This document shows positions 39,024 to 48,369 of a DNA stretch of 64,000 nt, one piece after another (positions within the stretch are counted from its first letter, which is position 1; each line of letters begins with the position of its first letter). The stretch is from positions 1-64,000 of the forward strand of contig NZ_QPJJ01000017.1 of NCBI RefSeq assembly GCF_003337485.1, given 5' to 3'. The notes under the pieces were generated by a model. It saw only the letters and a program-made list of their open reading frames with translations. It made no database searches and was not told where the DNA came from. The translations under genes were made by a program, and so were the position numbers. The stretch is from Saliterribacillus persicus. GTDB lineage: Bacteria > Bacillota > Bacilli > Bacillales > Amphibacillaceae.

Positions 39024-42000
39024 TTAGCTTCTTTCTTCTACTTCTAAATTAAAGTTCTCTGCAGATTGCGTGTCATCATCTTCCTCATCACGCAATTCAA
39101 TTTCTTGTTCGTCAGCAGATAACATTTTCACATCCATACCAAGACTCTGCAATTCTTTTATTAATACTTTAAAAGATTCAGGAATTCCTGGTTCTGGAAC
39201 GTTTTCGCCTTTGACAATAGCTTCATATGTTTTCACACGACCAACAACGTCATCTGATTTTACTGTTAATATTTCTTGCAAGGTATAAGCAGCACCATAA
39301 GCTTCTAGTGCCCATACCTCCATCTCACCGAAACGTTGTCCACCAAACTGTGCTTTACCACCAAGTGGTTGTTGTGTAACGAGTGAGTAAGGTCCAGTTG
39401 AACGAGCGTGCAATTTATCATCAACCATGTGTGCTAGTTTAATCATATACATGACACCAACAGAAACACGGTTATCAAATGGCTCTCCAGATCTTCCGTC
39501 ATAAAGAATTGATTTTGCATCACGAGCCATGCCCGCTTCTTCTAACGTTTCCCAAACATCTTCTTCTCTAGCACCGTCAAATACAGGAGTAGCTACATGG
39601 ATACCTAGCTGACGAGCAGCCATCCCTAAATGAAGCTCCAGCACTTGTCCGATGTTCATACGAGAAGGTACACCTAATGGATTTAACATAATGTCAATCG
39701 GTGTTCCATCAGGTAAGAATGGCATATCTTCTTCTGGTAATATTTTCGAAATTACACCTTTGTTACCATGTCGTCCTGCCATTTTATCCCCTTCAGATAT
39801 TTTACGCTTCTGAACGATGTAAGCACGAACGAGTTGATTTACACCAGGTGGTAATTCATCGCCATCTTCACGATTGAATATTTTTACGTCAAGCACAATT
39901 CCACCAGCACCGTGTGGTACGCGTAAAGAAGTGTCTCTAACCTCTCTTGCTTTTTCACCAAAGATAGCATGTAATAGACGCTCTTCAGCAGATAATTCTG
40001 TCACACCTTTAGGCGTAACCTTACCTACTAGTAAGTCACCATCTCCAACTTCAGCACCAACACGGATAATTCCACGCTCATCTAAATCCTTAAGCGCATC
40101 TTCCCCAACATTCGGAATATCACGTGTGATCTCTTCAGGTCCGAGTTTCGTGTCACGAGCTTCTGATTCATACTCTTCAATGTGAATAGAAGTATATACA
40201 TCGTCTTTTACAAGACGTTCACTCATAATAATCGCATCTTCATAGTTGAAACCTTCCCAAGTCATAAACCCTACTAAGACGTTTTGGCCTAAAGCCAATT
40301 CACCTTTCTCCATAGAAGGACCATCTGCAAGGATTTCTCCTTTTACTACACGATCTCCTTCACTAACAATTGGACGCTGGTTATAACAGGTACCTTGGTT
40401 AGAACGAATGAATTTTTGCATGCGGTAACGGTCTAAATCGCCTTTCACTTCTTTCCCGTCAACCTCACTAACACGACGAACAAGTACTTCTTTTGCTTCC
40501 ACTCTTTCTACAATACCTTCTTGTTGACAGATAACAGCAGCACCGGAGTCTTTACCGGATACATATTCCATTCCAGTACCAACAATTGGTGACTGTGGTC
40601 TCATTAACGGTACAGCTTGACGTTGCATGTTTGCACCCATTAACGCACGGTTAGAGTCATCGTTTTCCAAGAAAGGAATACAAGCTGTTGCAGCAGATAC
40701 TACTTGCTTCGGTGAAACGTCCATATAGTCAATTTTGTCTCTACTAACAATGGTGTTTTCACCACGGAAACGCGCAATAACTTCATCGTCGGTAAACGTG
40801 CCGTCTTCGTCTAACTTCGCGTTCGCTTGTGCTACAACGTAATTATCTTCCTCATCTGCAGTTAGATAATCCATTCTAGCTGTAACTTTTCCTGTTTCCG
40901 GATCTACTCTTCTATATGGTGTTTCGATAAATCCAAATTTATTTACCTTAGCATATGAAGATAACGAGTTAATCAACCCAATATTTGGTCCCTCAGGAGT
41001 TTCAATTGGACACATTCTACCATAGTGAGAATAGTGTACGTCACGCACTTCAAACCCTGCACGTTCACGTGTTAGCCCACCAGGCCCTAGTGCAGATAAA
41101 CGACGTTTATGCGTTAATTCTGCTAATGGATTTGTTTGATCCATAAACTGAGATAACTGTGAACTACCAAAGAACTCTTTGATCGACGCAATTACTGGTC
41201 TTATATTAATTAATTGTTGTGGTGTAATAGAAGAAGTGTCTTGAATAGACATACGTTCTCTTACAACACGCTCCATACGAGATAACCCAATACGGAATTG
41301 ATTCTGTAATAGCTCTCCCACTGATCTTAATCGACGATTACCAAGGTGATCGATATCATCTGTATCCCCGACTTGATGTAAGATGTTAAAGAAATAACTA
41401 ATTGCAGATACTATATCTGAAGGAGTTATATTTTTAATCGTATCCTCAACACTTGCGTTGCCGATAACTGTTAATGTGCGTTCACCTTCTGGATCAGTTG
41501 GATCAACAATTTTAATCGATTGTACACGAATTGGCTCTTCAAGAACACCTTCATTTGGCTCAAGGTATTTATCTCCAAAACGATTTTCCTCTGATTCTAA
41601 ATAAGGTAGAACTTTATCTAACAAACGACGGTCTAATTTATCGCCTTTTTGCGCAATAACCTCTCCCGTCTCCGGGTCAACTAAAGGCTCAGCCAAGATT
41701 TGGTTGAATAAACGATTTTTGATGTGTAATTTTTTATTCATTTTATAACGACCAACATGCGCTAAATCATAACGCTTTGGATCGAAGAAACGAGAAACTA
41801 GCAAGCTTTTAGCATTTTCTACTGTTGGCGGTTCGCCAGGGCGTAAACGCTCATAGATTTCCAACAATGCTTTTTCGCTTGTCTCGGTATTATCTTTTTC
41901 TAATGTATTTTTCAAGTATTCATTTTCACCGAATAAATCAAGAATCTCTTGATCATCACTAAATCCTAATGCACGTAATAAAACCGTGATTGGTAATTTT

Positions 42001-42563
42001 CTAGTGCGGTCAATTCTAACATGTGCCACATCTTTGGCGTCTGTTTCGAATTCTAACCATGCACCACGGTTAGGAATAACGGTAGCTGTATAACCACGCT
42101 TACCATTTTTATCATATTTCTCACTGAAATAAACACTTGGTGAACGAACTAATTGCGATACAATAACACGTTCAGCACCATTGATCACAAATGTTCCAGT
42201 GTCTGTCATCAGTGGGAAATCTCCCATAAATACTTCTTGCTCTTTCACTTCGCCTGTTTCATTATTTAATAGGCGAACTTTCACTCGAAGAGGAGCGTTA
42301 TATGTTACGTCTCTTTCTTTTGCTTCACCTACTGGATATTTCGGTTCTGCAAGACTGTAATCTACAAATTCCAATGATAAATTACCCGCAAAGTCTTCTA
42401 TCGGGGAAATATCCTGGAACATCTCATACAATCCTTCTTCTAAGAACCATTGATAAGAAGCTGTTTGAATCTCGATTAAATTTGGTAACTCTAATACTTC
42501 ACTAATGCGCGCATAACTTCTACGCTGGCGGTGTCGTCCGTATTGAACTAGTTGACCTGTCAA
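39024..42563 (-). CDS. rpoB: DNA-directed RNA polymerase subunit beta
   Basis: 1179 residues. The start is TTG ([20 protein letters not shown] follows), with GAGGGGTG six bases upstream; a longer frame of 27 codons overlaps the leader and is not conserved. The rifampicin region [20 protein letters not shown] and [11 protein letters not shown] is wild type, so the enzyme should be rifampicin-sensitive. [16 protein letters not shown] and the C-terminal [16 protein letters not shown] are conserved. The C-terminal tail is acidic and short. Confidence 0.99.
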   Translation of the reverse strand: MTGQLVQYGRHRQRRSYARISEVLELPNLIEIQTASYQWFLEEGLYEMFQDISPIEDFAGNLSLEFVDYSLAEPKYPVGEAKERDVTYNAPLRVKVRLLNNETGEVKEQEVFMGDFPLMTDTGTFVINGAERVIVSQLVRSPSVYFSEKYDKNGKRGYTATVIPNRGAWLEFETDAKDVAHVRIDRTRKLPITVLLRALGFSDDQEILDLFGENEYLKNTLEKDNTETSEKALLEIYERLRPGEPPTVENAKSLLVSRFFDPKRYDLAHVGRYKMNKKLHIKNRLFNQILAEPLVDPETGEVIAQKGDKLDRRLLDKVLPYLESEENRFGDKYLEPNEGVLEEPIRVQSIKIVDPTDPEGERTLTVIGNASVEDTIKNITPSDIVSAISYFFNILHQVGDTDDIDHLGNRRLRSVGELLQNQFRIGLSRMERVVRERMSIQDTSSITPQQLINIRPVIASIKEFFGSSQLSQFMDQTNPLAELTHKRRLSALGPGGLTRERAGFEVRDVHYSHYGRMCPIETPEGPNIGLINSLSSYAKVNKFGFIETPYRRVDPETGKVTARMDYLTADEEDNYVVAQANAKLDEDGTFTDDEVIARFRGENTIVSRDKIDYMDVSPKQVVSAATACIPFLENDDSNRALMGANMQRQAVPLMRPQSPIVGTGMEYVSGKDSGAAVICQQEGIVERVEAKEVLVRRVSEVDGKEVKGDLDRYRMQKFIRSNQGTCYNQRPIVSEGDRVVKGEILADGPSMEKGELALGQNVLVGFMTWEGFNYEDAIIMSERLVKDDVYTSIHIEEYESEARDTKLGPEEITRDIPNVGEDALKDLDERGIIRVGAEVGDGDLLVGKVTPKGVTELSAEERLLHAIFGEKAREVRDTSLRVPHGAGGIVLDVKIFNREDGDELPPGVNQLVRAYIVQKRKISEGDKMAGRHGNKGVISKILPEEDMPFLPDGTPIDIMLNPLGVPSRMNIGQVLELHLGMAARQLGIHVATPVFDGAREEDVWETLEEAGMARDAKSILYDGRSGEPFDNRVSVGVMYMIKLAHMVDDKLHARSTGPYSLVTQQPLGGKAQFGGQRFGEMEVWALEAYGAAYTLQEILTVKSDDVVGRVKTYEAIVKGENVPEPGIPESFKVLIKELQSLGMDVKMLSADEQEIELRDEEDDDTQSAENFNLEVEERS

Positions 42564-43017
42564 CTGATTCACCCCTCGATCAAGTATATTAATTTTTTTC
42601 GCCGACAATGCAGCGAGGTCTTGACTTTTGCACGTATTTAACACTAAATTTTAGTTACATAATTACGGATTGACATTCCCTCCGTATTAAGTATAATTTA
42701 GTGAGTGCAAGATTTATGTTCGATAAACATACCGAACAAACTTGTGGTTAATGCACAAGCTTTATATATTTTCATTTGCTAGGATGCAAATGTTATATGA
42801 ATAAGAATGTGTGGAAATATGTGGAATGCTTTTAAAACGTAGAACTCTATTAGCTAATAAAATACCAATATTGTAGAGCCTCCAGTCCTGATCTAGAGAA
42901 AATAGAAGTACAGACGAAAAAACACCGTCATTAGACTAGTTTATCCATCTTTGCACAAAAATATACAAAATATTTATTTTTTCCTTGACAAGCACTTTGG
43001 CCTATTGGCATTTTTCA
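42564..43017 (-). promoter_or_regulatory. long rpoBC leader region
   Basis: About 450 bp between the first rpoB promoter and the rpoB start. It has no gene of normal size. Inside are a second possible promoter and, near the end, ACGGA...TCCGT pairing followed by a ten-codon frame (ATG at about 42672, stop overlapping a GTG). Leaders of this size upstream of rpoB often hold attenuation sites, but I cannot identify one with confidence. Confidence 0.45.
42761..42789 (-). promoter_or_regulatory. possible second promoter of rpoBC
   Basis: TTGCAT at 42789-42784, a 17-bp spacer and TATAAA at 42766-42761 on the minus strand, inside the rpoB leader. Confidence 0.5.
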
Positions 43018-43046
43018 ATGATACCACAAACAAAAAATGGAGTCAA
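43018..43046 (-). promoter_or_regulatory. sigma-A promoter upstream of rpoBC
   Basis: TTGACT at 43046-43041, a 17-bp spacer and TATCAT at 43023-43018, immediately after the rsmC stop codon. Confidence 0.6.
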
Positions 43047-43054
43047 TTCATTTT

Positions 43055-43654
43055 CTATTTACGTCCTCGATAAATATAATAGCCTTTATTTTTCTGAATC
43101 AATTCTACTTCATTAAACAAAGTAGCTAATTTCTTTTTCGCAGAAGGAGCTCCTTGTTTTTTTTGCATCACAATCCACATCTCCCCTTTTTCCACTAAAG
43201 CCTCATAGCTCTCATCAAACATACGGTAGATTGTTTCTTTCCCCGCTCTAATTGGTGGATTAAGAAGAATTGCCGCAAACCTTCTCTCGCTTATTTCACT
43301 GAATGAATCACTAAATGCTACGTGATAATTATCAACTTTATTTGCAGCGGCATTGTGCTTCGACAACTCGAGTGCTCTTCGATTTACGTCTGTTGCCAAA
43401 ACCCGGCGCTCGGGAAATGATTTTGCTAATGCAATCCCTACTGGACCATACCCGCATCCTAAATCCAAGATATCTCCATTTACTTCCGGTTCTATAAAGC
43501 TTTCAATCATTGTTCTAGAACCAAAATCGACTTCCGCCTTTGAAAAAACACCATTATCTGTTCGAAATAAAAAGGAATTTCCTCTCAAGGTAAAGCGCCA
43601 TTCTTTTGGATCACTTGAAACGTTTGGATTTTCTGAAAAGTATTGATCTGACAT
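43055..43654 (-). CDS. RsmC-like class I methyltransferase (YbxB)
   Basis: A 199-residue SAM methyltransferase of the RsmC/RlmG type: LDLGCGYGPVGIALA (SAM loop, about 60-74) and the catalytic LLNPPIRAGKETI (NPPI, about 134). Relatives methylate guanine N2 in rRNA (RsmC: G1207 of 16S). Only the C-terminal catalytic half of E. coli RsmC is present, as in B. subtilis YbxB. It lies between rplL and rpoB after a terminator, so it depends on read-through or an unseen promoter. Confidence 0.85.
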   Translation of the reverse strand: MSDQYFSENPNVSSDPKEWRFTLRGNSFLFRTDNGVFSKAEVDFGSRTMIESFIEPEVNGDILDLGCGYGPVGIALAKSFPERRVLATDVNRRALELSKHNAAANKVDNYHVAFSDSFSEISERRFAAILLNPPIRAGKETIYRMFDESYEALVEKGEMWIVMQKKQGAPSAKKKLATLFNEVELIQKNKGYYIYRGRK

Positions 43655-43719
43655 ATACTTAGCCTACCCTTCTAAAGGTAACTTTCTTTCACTTATTTAT
43701 GCGGAATAGCGCTGTAAAG

Positions 43720-43750
43720 AAAAGCTCGCCAATGGTCTTGGCGAGCTTTT
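43720..43750 (-). terminator. terminator after rplL
   Basis: A 13-bp perfect stem AAAAGCTCGCCAA/TTGGCGAGCTTTT with a five-base loop, then TCTTT on the minus strand, 13 bp after rplL. Confidence 0.85.
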
Positions 43751-43763
43751 TCATTTATGACTA

Positions 43764-44126
43764 TTATTTTAATTCTACGTCTGCTCCAACTTCTTCAAGC
43801 TTAGCTTTCATTTCTTCAGCGTCTTCTTTAGATACGCCTTCTTTAATTGCTCCAGGAGCGTTATCTACTAAGTCTTTAGCGTCTTTAAGACCTAGACCAG
43901 TAATTTCACGTACTGCTTTTACAACTTTAATTTTAGAAGCTCCAGCACCGTTTAATACTACGTCAAATTCAGTTTGCTCTTCAACTGCTTCTCCGCCACC
44001 AGCACCAGCTGCTGCTACAGGAGCTGCTGCAGTTACTCCAAATTCTTCTTCAATTGCTTTTACTAAATCGTTCAGTTCAAGAACTGACATTTCTTTGATC
44101 GCTTCAATGATTTGATCTTTTGACAT
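43764..44126 (-). CDS. rplL: 50S ribosomal protein L7/L12
   Basis: L7/L12, 120 residues: N-terminal dimerisation helix region ([18 protein letters not shown]), an Ala/Gly-rich hinge (about 38-50) and the C-terminal domain with [20 protein letters not shown] that recruits translation GTPases. AGGAGGAATTAAGA precedes ATG, after rplJ. Present as multiple dimers on L10. Confidence 0.98.
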   Translation of the reverse strand: MSKDQIIEAIKEMSVLELNDLVKAIEEEFGVTAAAPVAAAGAGGGEAVEEQTEFDVVLNGAGASKIKVVKAVREITGLGLKDAKDLVDNAPGAIKEGVSKEDAEEMKAKLEEVGADVELK

Positions 44127-44187
44127 TCTTAATTCCTCCTAATTAATTATCATATATTGTTCGAAACATGTTTTTCGTTTCAGCTTA

Positions 44188-44688
44188 TTAAGCTCCTTGC
44201 TCTTCTTTTTGCTCAGCCACAGCTTTTGTAGCATAAGCAAAATTTCGTACTGGTGCTTGAAGTACGCTGAGTAACATAGAAAGTAAGCCTTCGTAATTCG
44301 GTAGGTTTGCAAGTTCCTTGATTTGCTCAAGAGATGCAACTTTCCCTTCAATTACGCCACCTTTAATTTCCAATGCTTCATGATCTTTCGCAAAATTGTT
44401 TAATACTTTAGCTGGTGCAATTACATCGTCGTTACAAAACGCGATAGCAGTTGGTCCAACTAAAACATCATTCAACTCTGTTAATTCTGTTTCTTCAACA
44501 GCACGGCGAGTCATTGTATTTTTATATACTTTAAACTCAACATTCGCTTCACGAAGTTGGCTACGCAATTCGGTAACTTCCGCTACGTCTAATCCGCGAT
44601 AGTCAACAAGTATTGTTGATTGACTTTCACGTAATTTATCAGCAATTTCCGTTACAACTTGCTTTTTTTGATCGATCACCTTTGACAT
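44188..44688 (-). CDS. rplJ: 50S ribosomal protein L10
   Basis: L10, 166 residues from [38 protein letters not shown] and [13 protein letters not shown] form the rRNA-binding part; the C-terminal helix carries the L12 dimers. AGGAGGTGG precedes ATG. A longer frame runs through the L10 leader terminator and is not coding. Preceded by an L10-type leader, so the L10(L12)4 complex probably represses its own synthesis. Confidence 0.98.
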   Translation of the reverse strand: MSKVIDQKKQVVTEIADKLRESQSTILVDYRGLDVAEVTELRSQLREANVEFKVYKNTMTRRAVEETELTELNDVLVGPTAIAFCNDDVIAPAKVLNNFAKDHEALEIKGGVIEGKVASLEQIKELANLPNYEGLLSMLLSVLQAPVRNFAYATKAVAEQKEEQGA

Positions 44689-44707
44689 TGTTCCACCTCC
44701 TATTAAC

Positions 44708-44918
44708 TGATCATTATACCGGTCATTTAGGACGAATTTTTCAATCCAATCAAAAACCCCCATGTAGACATGGAGGTTTTATGACTGTTTGGTTTAAGAG
44801 TGAACACTTCACCCAAACCTATATCCAGACACACCTCGGCAGGAAATTAAGCTTTCGCACCTGCTGTCTACGGTATAATGTGTAATTTCATTTGATAGTT
44901 CGATTTGAACTTCAACCA
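44708..44918 (-). ncRNA. L10 leader RNA (transcription attenuator)
   Basis: Between the rplJ promoter and rplJ lies the conserved L10-binding core with GTAGACAGCAGGTG and CCTGCCGAGGTGT on the minus strand. It is followed by an intrinsic terminator at 44789-44750, AAAACCTCCATG pairing with CATGGGGTTTTT (one bulge). In B. subtilis the L10(L12)4 complex bound to this leader promotes termination. The same parts in the same order are seen here. Confidence 0.85.
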
Positions 44919-44923
44919 TATGA

Positions 44924-44952
44924 ATTATATTAAACAGTGCTTTAAAAGTCAA
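44924..44952 (-). promoter_or_regulatory. sigma-A promoter of rplJL
   Basis: TTGACT at 44952-44947, a 17-bp spacer and a consensus TATAAT at 44929-44924, starting 13 bp after the rplA stop. Confidence 0.8.
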
Positions 44953-44964
44953 GATAAAAATTAA

Positions 44965-45657
44965 TTATCCTAATTGTGAAGGATCAATTTTTACCCCAGG
45001 ACCCATTGTTGAAGCAACTGCAACATTTTTCAAATAGATTCCTTTTGAAGCTTGAGGCTTCGCTTTTACAATAGTATCAGCTAATGCATTAAAGTTTTCA
45101 ATAAGCTTTTCTAAATCAAAAGATACCTTGCCGATTGGCACATGGATGTTGGATTGCTTATCCACACGGTATTCTACTTTACCAGCTTTGATTTCTTGAA
45201 CTGCTTTTTCCACTTCAAAAGTTACTGTTCCTGTTTTAGGGTTTGGCATAAGACCTTTTGGTCCTAATACACGACCAAGCTTCCCTACTTCAGCCATCAT
45301 ATCTGGTGTTGCTACCACGACATCAAAATCAAACCAACCCTGGTTAATTTTTGCAATCATGTCTTGGTCTCCAACATAATCTGCTCCAGCAGCTTCCGCT
45401 TCCTTCGCTTTATCACCCTTAGCAAATACAAGTACTGTTTGTGTTTTACCTGTTCCGTGTGGCAATACCATTGCTCCGCGGATTTGTTGATCTGCTTTTT
45501 TAGGGTCTACGCCAAGACGGAACGCAGCTTCCACTGATTCGTCAAAGTTAGCTGTAGCAGTTTTTTTCACTAATTCTAAAGCTTCTTTTACTTCATACGT
45601 TGTGTTACGGTCAACAAGCTTCAATGCTTCTTGTTGCTTTTTCGTTTTTTTAGCCAT
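44965..45657 (-). CDS. rplA: 50S ribosomal protein L1
   Basis: L1, 230 residues from [18 protein letters not shown]. The L1 signature [20 protein letters not shown] is intact. L1 forms the mobile stalk next to the E site and, in E. coli, represses its own operon by binding mRNA. AGGGAGG precedes ATG. A 172-bp gap separates it from rplK and contains one of two related hairpin motifs. Confidence 0.98.
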   Translation of the reverse strand: MAKKTKKQQEALKLVDRNTTYEVKEALELVKKTATANFDESVEAAFRLGVDPKKADQQIRGAMVLPHGTGKTQTVLVFAKGDKAKEAEAAGADYVGDQDMIAKINQGWFDFDVVVATPDMMAEVGKLGRVLGPKGLMPNPKTGTVTFEVEKAVQEIKAGKVEYRVDKQSNIHVPIGKVSFDLEKLIENFNALADTIVKAKPQASKGIYLKNVAVASTMGPGVKIDPSQLG

Positions 45658-45674
45658 TTTAAAATTCCTCCCTA

Positions 45675-45702
45675 ATGTGGTTTTAACGGTTATACCTCCC
45701 AC
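45675..45702 (-). promoter_or_regulatory. putative L1-binding hairpin upstream of rplA
   Basis: On the minus strand GTGGGAGG...ACCACAT: outer GTGG/CCAC, an asymmetric GA-containing internal loop and a small GGT/ACC stem. It ends 18 nt before the rplA start. It matches in length (28 nt) and both ends the motif before rplK. Autoregulation by L1 is inference from the E. coli system. Confidence 0.55.
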
Positions 45703-45768
45703 TTGTGAAAGCGGAGAAAGCACATTGTGCCTTCCATTTTACTTTGCGATACTCTTTCAATAATAAAG

Positions 45769-45803
45769 GTTGCGACATGAAATGATTCCACCATCGCAAC
45801 CTC
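45769..45803 (-). other. intercistronic hairpin between rplK and rplA
   Basis: GGTTGCGA/TCGCAACC, eight perfect pairs with a long loop, then TTTATTATT on the minus strand. It could be a weak terminator or an RNA processing site that sets rplK and rplA levels apart. Confidence 0.45.
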
Positions 45804-45829
45804 CCGCTTATATAAATACCGCCGTGAGA

Positions 45830-46255
45830 TTAGTCTTCAATAACGATACCCATGCTACGTGCAGTACCTTCTACCATGCGCATGGCAGCCTCTACATCAG
45901 CAGCGTTTAAATCAGGCATTTTTGTTTCAGCGATTTCTTTTACTTGATCACGCTTCAACGTTGCAACTTTGTTGCGGTTTGGTTCACCTGATGCAGTTTC
46001 AATACCAGCTGCTTTTTTAAGTAATACAGCTGCTGGCGGAGTTTTTGTGATAAATGTAAATGAACGGTCCTCAAAAACCGAAATTTCAACCGGAATAATT
46101 AAACCAGCTTGCTCTTGCGTACGAGCATTAAATTCTTTACAAAAACCCATAATGTTAACACCTGCTTGACCTAATGCCGGCCCAACTGGTGGTGCTGGAT
46201 TCGCTTTACCTGCTGGAATTTGCAATTTTACAACTTTAATAACTTTTTTAGCCAC
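45830..46255 (-). CDS. rplK: 50S ribosomal protein L11
   Basis: L11, 141 residues. [28 protein letters not shown] (read in parts) and the C-terminal rRNA-binding domain with [14 protein letters not shown]. It covers the GTPase-associated centre and is needed for RelA stringent signalling. The start is GTG, seven bases after AAGGAGG; an earlier GTG lies within that site. Confidence 0.98.
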   Translation of the reverse strand: MAKKVIKVVKLQIPAGKANPAPPVGPALGQAGVNIMGFCKEFNARTQEQAGLIIPVEISVFEDRSFTFITKTPPAAVLLKKAAGIETASGEPNRNKVATLKRDQVKEIAETKMPDLNAADVEAAMRMVEGTARSMGIVIED

Positions 46256-46279
46256 GAGACACACCTCCTTAAGTCCGTG

Positions 46280-46307
46280 ATGTGGTAATAGGGCTTTGCC
46301 CTCCCAC
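46280..46307 (-). promoter_or_regulatory. putative L1-binding hairpin upstream of rplK
   Basis: On the minus strand GTGGGAGGGCAAAGCCC then TATTACCACAT: outer GTGG/CCAC, internal loop and an inner GGGC/GCCC stem. It lies 25 nt before the rplK start and is a sister of the motif before rplA. Confidence 0.6.
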
Positions 46308-46358
46308 TCTTATTCATATAAAAATCAACCTTATACTCGAGGCATAAAGAACATAAGA

Positions 46359-46387
46359 ATTTTAGCATCTTCTCAGGAATAATGCAA
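46359..46387 (-). promoter_or_regulatory. sigma-A promoter of rplK-rplA
   Basis: TTGCAT at 46387-46382, a 17-bp spacer and TAAAAT at 46364-46359, about 100 bp before rplK. Confidence 0.7.
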
Positions 46388-46496
46388 GTATATAAGGAAT
46401 AATAATTATTAAATTCTTGCTTCTTCATCGTTTTTATTTTCGATGTATTTTTCTTACAAAGCTTTTGAGCTGTTAAAACTCTTCCATTTTCTTATC

Positions 46497-47033
46497 CTAA
46501 GATAATTTTTGGATTTGAGAGAAATCTAATTCTACAGGCGTTTCCCTACCAAACATATTCACATGAACTTTAACCTTTTGTTTATCCACATCAATATATT
46601 CAATGGTTCCTGTGAAATCCTTAAATGGTCCATCAGTGACTTGAACAGCCTCTTTAATGTCAAAATCAACTTCTGTGATTGGTGCATTAATACCCATTCG
46701 TTTAAGAATCATTTCTACTTCTTCTTCTAGTAACGGTGTTGGTTTGGATCCTGAACCTGCAGAACCAACAAATCCTGTTACCCCTGGGGTATTACGTACA
46801 ACATACCACGAATCATCTGTCATCACCATTTCTGCCAATACATAGCCAGGAAAAACTTTTTTCTTTGCTACTTTTTTCTTACCGTTCTTTATTTCCGTTT
46901 CTTCATCCTCAGGAACAAGTACGCGGAAGATTTTATCCTCCATACCCATCGACTCTAAACGTTTTTCTAAATTTGCTTTTACCTTATTCTCATAACCAGA
47001 ATAAGTATGCACAACATACCAACTTTTTTCCAT
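46497..47033 (-). CDS. nusG: transcription elongation factor NusG
   Basis: NusG, 178 residues: NGN domain (MEKSWYVVHTYSGYENKVKA, VFPGYVLAEMVMTDDSWYVVR, NTPGVTGFVG) and C-terminal KOW domain (VQVTDGPFKDFTGTIEYID, FGRETPVELDFSQIQKL). It binds RNA polymerase, affects pausing and couples to ribosome or Rho. No ribosome binding site lies within 15 bases of ATG. The nearest, GGGAGGGG, is 24 or more bases away behind a small GGGC/GCCC hairpin. A terminator separates it from secE. Confidence 0.97.
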   Translation of the reverse strand: MEKSWYVVHTYSGYENKVKANLEKRLESMGMEDKIFRVLVPEDEETEIKNGKKKVAKKKVFPGYVLAEMVMTDDSWYVVRNTPGVTGFVGSAGSGSKPTPLLEEEVEMILKRMGINAPITEVDFDIKEAVQVTDGPFKDFTGTIEYIDVDKQKVKVHVNMFGRETPVELDFSQIQKLS

Positions 47034-47040
47034 AATTTAA

Positions 47041-47065
47041 GGGCTACTTTCGCCCTGCCCCTCCC
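47041..47065 (-). promoter_or_regulatory. unusual nusG ribosome-site/hairpin arrangement
   Basis: GGGAGGGG (47065-47058) is followed by GGGC-GAAAGTA-GCCC (47055-47041), then TTAAATT and ATG. If the hairpin forms, the site comes to about 11 bases from ATG. TTAAGGG/CCCTTAA can pair instead and would hide it. Confidence 0.45.
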
Positions 47066-47111
47066 TTAATTATACTTCGATCTTGATTCGCTTACATATT
47101 TTTTGACATTT

Positions 47112-47135
47112 AAAAAAACCCGTCAAACGGGTTTT
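47112..47135 (-). terminator. terminator between secE and nusG
   Basis: AAAACCCG/CGGGTTTT with a five-base loop and a seven-T run on the minus strand, 42 bp after secE. TATAAT at 47074-47069 beyond it may be a -10 for nusG, though its -35 (ATGTAA) is poor. Confidence 0.8.
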
Positions 47136-47176
47136 AGTGGCTTTATTTATCTCCATTATACACAATGAAAGAACGA

Positions 47177-47356
47177 TTATTCAAATAACACGTTAAGAAG
47201 TTGTGTAATTCCGAAATCTATCACTGTGAAGAATACCGTAACAAATGCTACTGTTGAAATTACGATAATCGTGTAGCGAGTTAATTCACGACCTTTAGGC
47301 CACGTAACCTTTTTCATTTCACGATTAACATTTTTTAAAAAAGACACAAGTTTCAC
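47177..47356 (-). CDS. secE: preprotein translocase subunit SecE
   Basis: SecE, 59 residues, the short Gram-positive form: amphipathic helix FLKNVNREMKKVTWPKGREL (the conserved VTWP) and one membrane segment (about 30-52). It clamps SecY. The start is GTG, seven bases after GGAGGT; an earlier in-frame TTG overlaps that site. Length equals B. subtilis SecE. Confidence 0.96.
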   Translation of the reverse strand: MKLVSFLKNVNREMKKVTWPKGRELTRYTIIVISTVAFVTVFFTVIDFGITQLLNVLFE

Positions 47357-47393
47357 AGATGGTACCTCCAAACTCTCTTCATCTCTAATCTAT

Positions 47394-47537
47394 CTATTTC
47401 GTTTCTCGATGTAAGGTATGTTTTTTGCAGATTGGACAAAACTTTTTTATCTCCATCCGCTTCGAATTATTATTTTTATCAGTAGTATAATTGCGATTTT
47501 GACAGTGTTCACAAGCTAGTACAATTTTCATGCCCAT
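47394..47537 (-). CDS. rpmGB: 50S ribosomal protein L33 (zinc-binding type)
   Basis: L33, 47 residues: [17 protein letters not shown] and [14 protein letters not shown], with two CxxC pairs (Cys9/12, Cys35/38), the zinc-dependent form. ATG lies six bases after AGGGGTG, which is itself part of a small CCCTA-AAG-TAGGG hairpin. Position between sigH and secE is standard. Confidence 0.93.
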   Translation of the reverse strand: MGMKIVLACEHCQNRNYTTDKNNNSKRMEIKKFCPICKKHTLHRETK

Positions 47538-47574
47538 ACGATTCACCCCTACTTTAGGGTTTTTCACTCTTACT

Positions 47575-47603
47575 AATGTAGCACGCTTAACCTTACCTGT
47601 CAA
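47575..47603 (-). promoter_or_regulatory. sigma-A promoter of rpmGB-secE
   Basis: A consensus TTGACA at 47603-47598, a 17-bp spacer and TACATT at 47580-47575, six bases after the sigH stop. Confidence 0.7.
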
Positions 47604-47609
47604 CGCTAT

Positions 47610-48272
47610 CTATAAGCTTATTTCACTTAACTCTAAATACTTTTCTAACTTCTTTTTCACACGCTGAAGTGCATTATCAATTGATTTAACATGTCGTTTT
47701 AACTGTACAGAGATCTCTTGATAGCTCTTACCATCTAAATAGAGTAATAGAACATCCTTTTCTAAGTCACTAAGGATCTCTGCTAATTTATACTCCATAT
47801 CGCCAAACCGCTCACGATTAATCATCATTTCTTGAGGATCAATGGTAATCGAACCCTCTAAGACATCCATTAAGGTCCGCTCTGATTCTTCATCATACAT
47901 TGGCTTGTCCAAGGATATATAGGAGTTTAAAGGCATATGCTTTTGACGGGTAGCTGCTTTAATTGCTGTGATAATTTGTCTTGTCACACATAATTCAGCA
48001 AATGCCTTAAAGGAGGAGAGCTTCTCTAGCTGATAATCTCTCACTGCTTTATATAACCCTATCATTCCTTCTTGAATAATATCTTCTCGATCAGCACCCA
48101 CTAAAAAGTAAGCACGAGCCTTGGCTCTTACAAAATTTCGATACTTGTGTATTAAATGGTCTAACGCTAAACTATTGCCATTTTGGACAAGTGAAATTAA
48201 TTGATCATCACTCAAAACTTCGAAGTCTAAGTCCACTACATGCTTTTCTTTTAACTTGTGCGTCACGGTCAT
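47610..48272 (-). CDS. sigH: RNA polymerase sigma factor SigH
   Basis: Sigma-H, 220 residues, directs early stationary-phase and sporulation genes (spo0A, spo0F, kinA and others in B. subtilis). Region 2 includes AKARAYFLVGADREDIIQEG and MIGLYKAVRDYQ; region 4 includes LLYLDGKSYQEISVQLKRHV, a helix-turn-helix. I use the ATG eight bases after AGGAGG; a frame ten codons longer exists. It has its own promoter; in B. subtilis this gene is repressed by AbrB, whose site cannot be read here. Confidence 0.95.
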   Translation of the reverse strand: MTVTHKLKEKHVVDLDFEVLSDDQLISLVQNGNSLALDHLIHKYRNFVRAKARAYFLVGADREDIIQEGMIGLYKAVRDYQLEKLSSFKAFAELCVTRQIITAIKAATRQKHMPLNSYISLDKPMYDEESERTLMDVLEGSITIDPQEMMINRERFGDMEYKLAEILSDLEKDVLLLYLDGKSYQEISVQLKRHVKSIDNALQRVKKKLEKYLELSEISL

Positions 48273-48328
48273 TATTAATCCTCCTGGGAATATGCCCATC
48301 ATATTTAGGACAAGCTAACAATAGCAAT

Positions 48329-48358
48329 ATTATACAGGAAGCGCTTTAATATCGTCAA
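48329..48358 (-). promoter_or_regulatory. sigma-A promoter of sigH
   Basis: TTGACG at 48358-48353, an 18-bp spacer and a consensus TATAAT at 48334-48329. The spacer contains the palindrome AAGCGCTT. Confidence 0.7.
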
Positions 48359-48369
48359 CATCATAATTT

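Noticed and set aside
42564-42644. Longer RpoB starting at an upstream GTG
   Set aside because: TTG with GAGGGGTG before it gives the conserved [16 protein letters not shown] start. The extension is unlike any RpoB known to me.
44689-44763. Longer L10 starting upstream
   Set aside because: The extra codons run through the L10 leader terminator stem.
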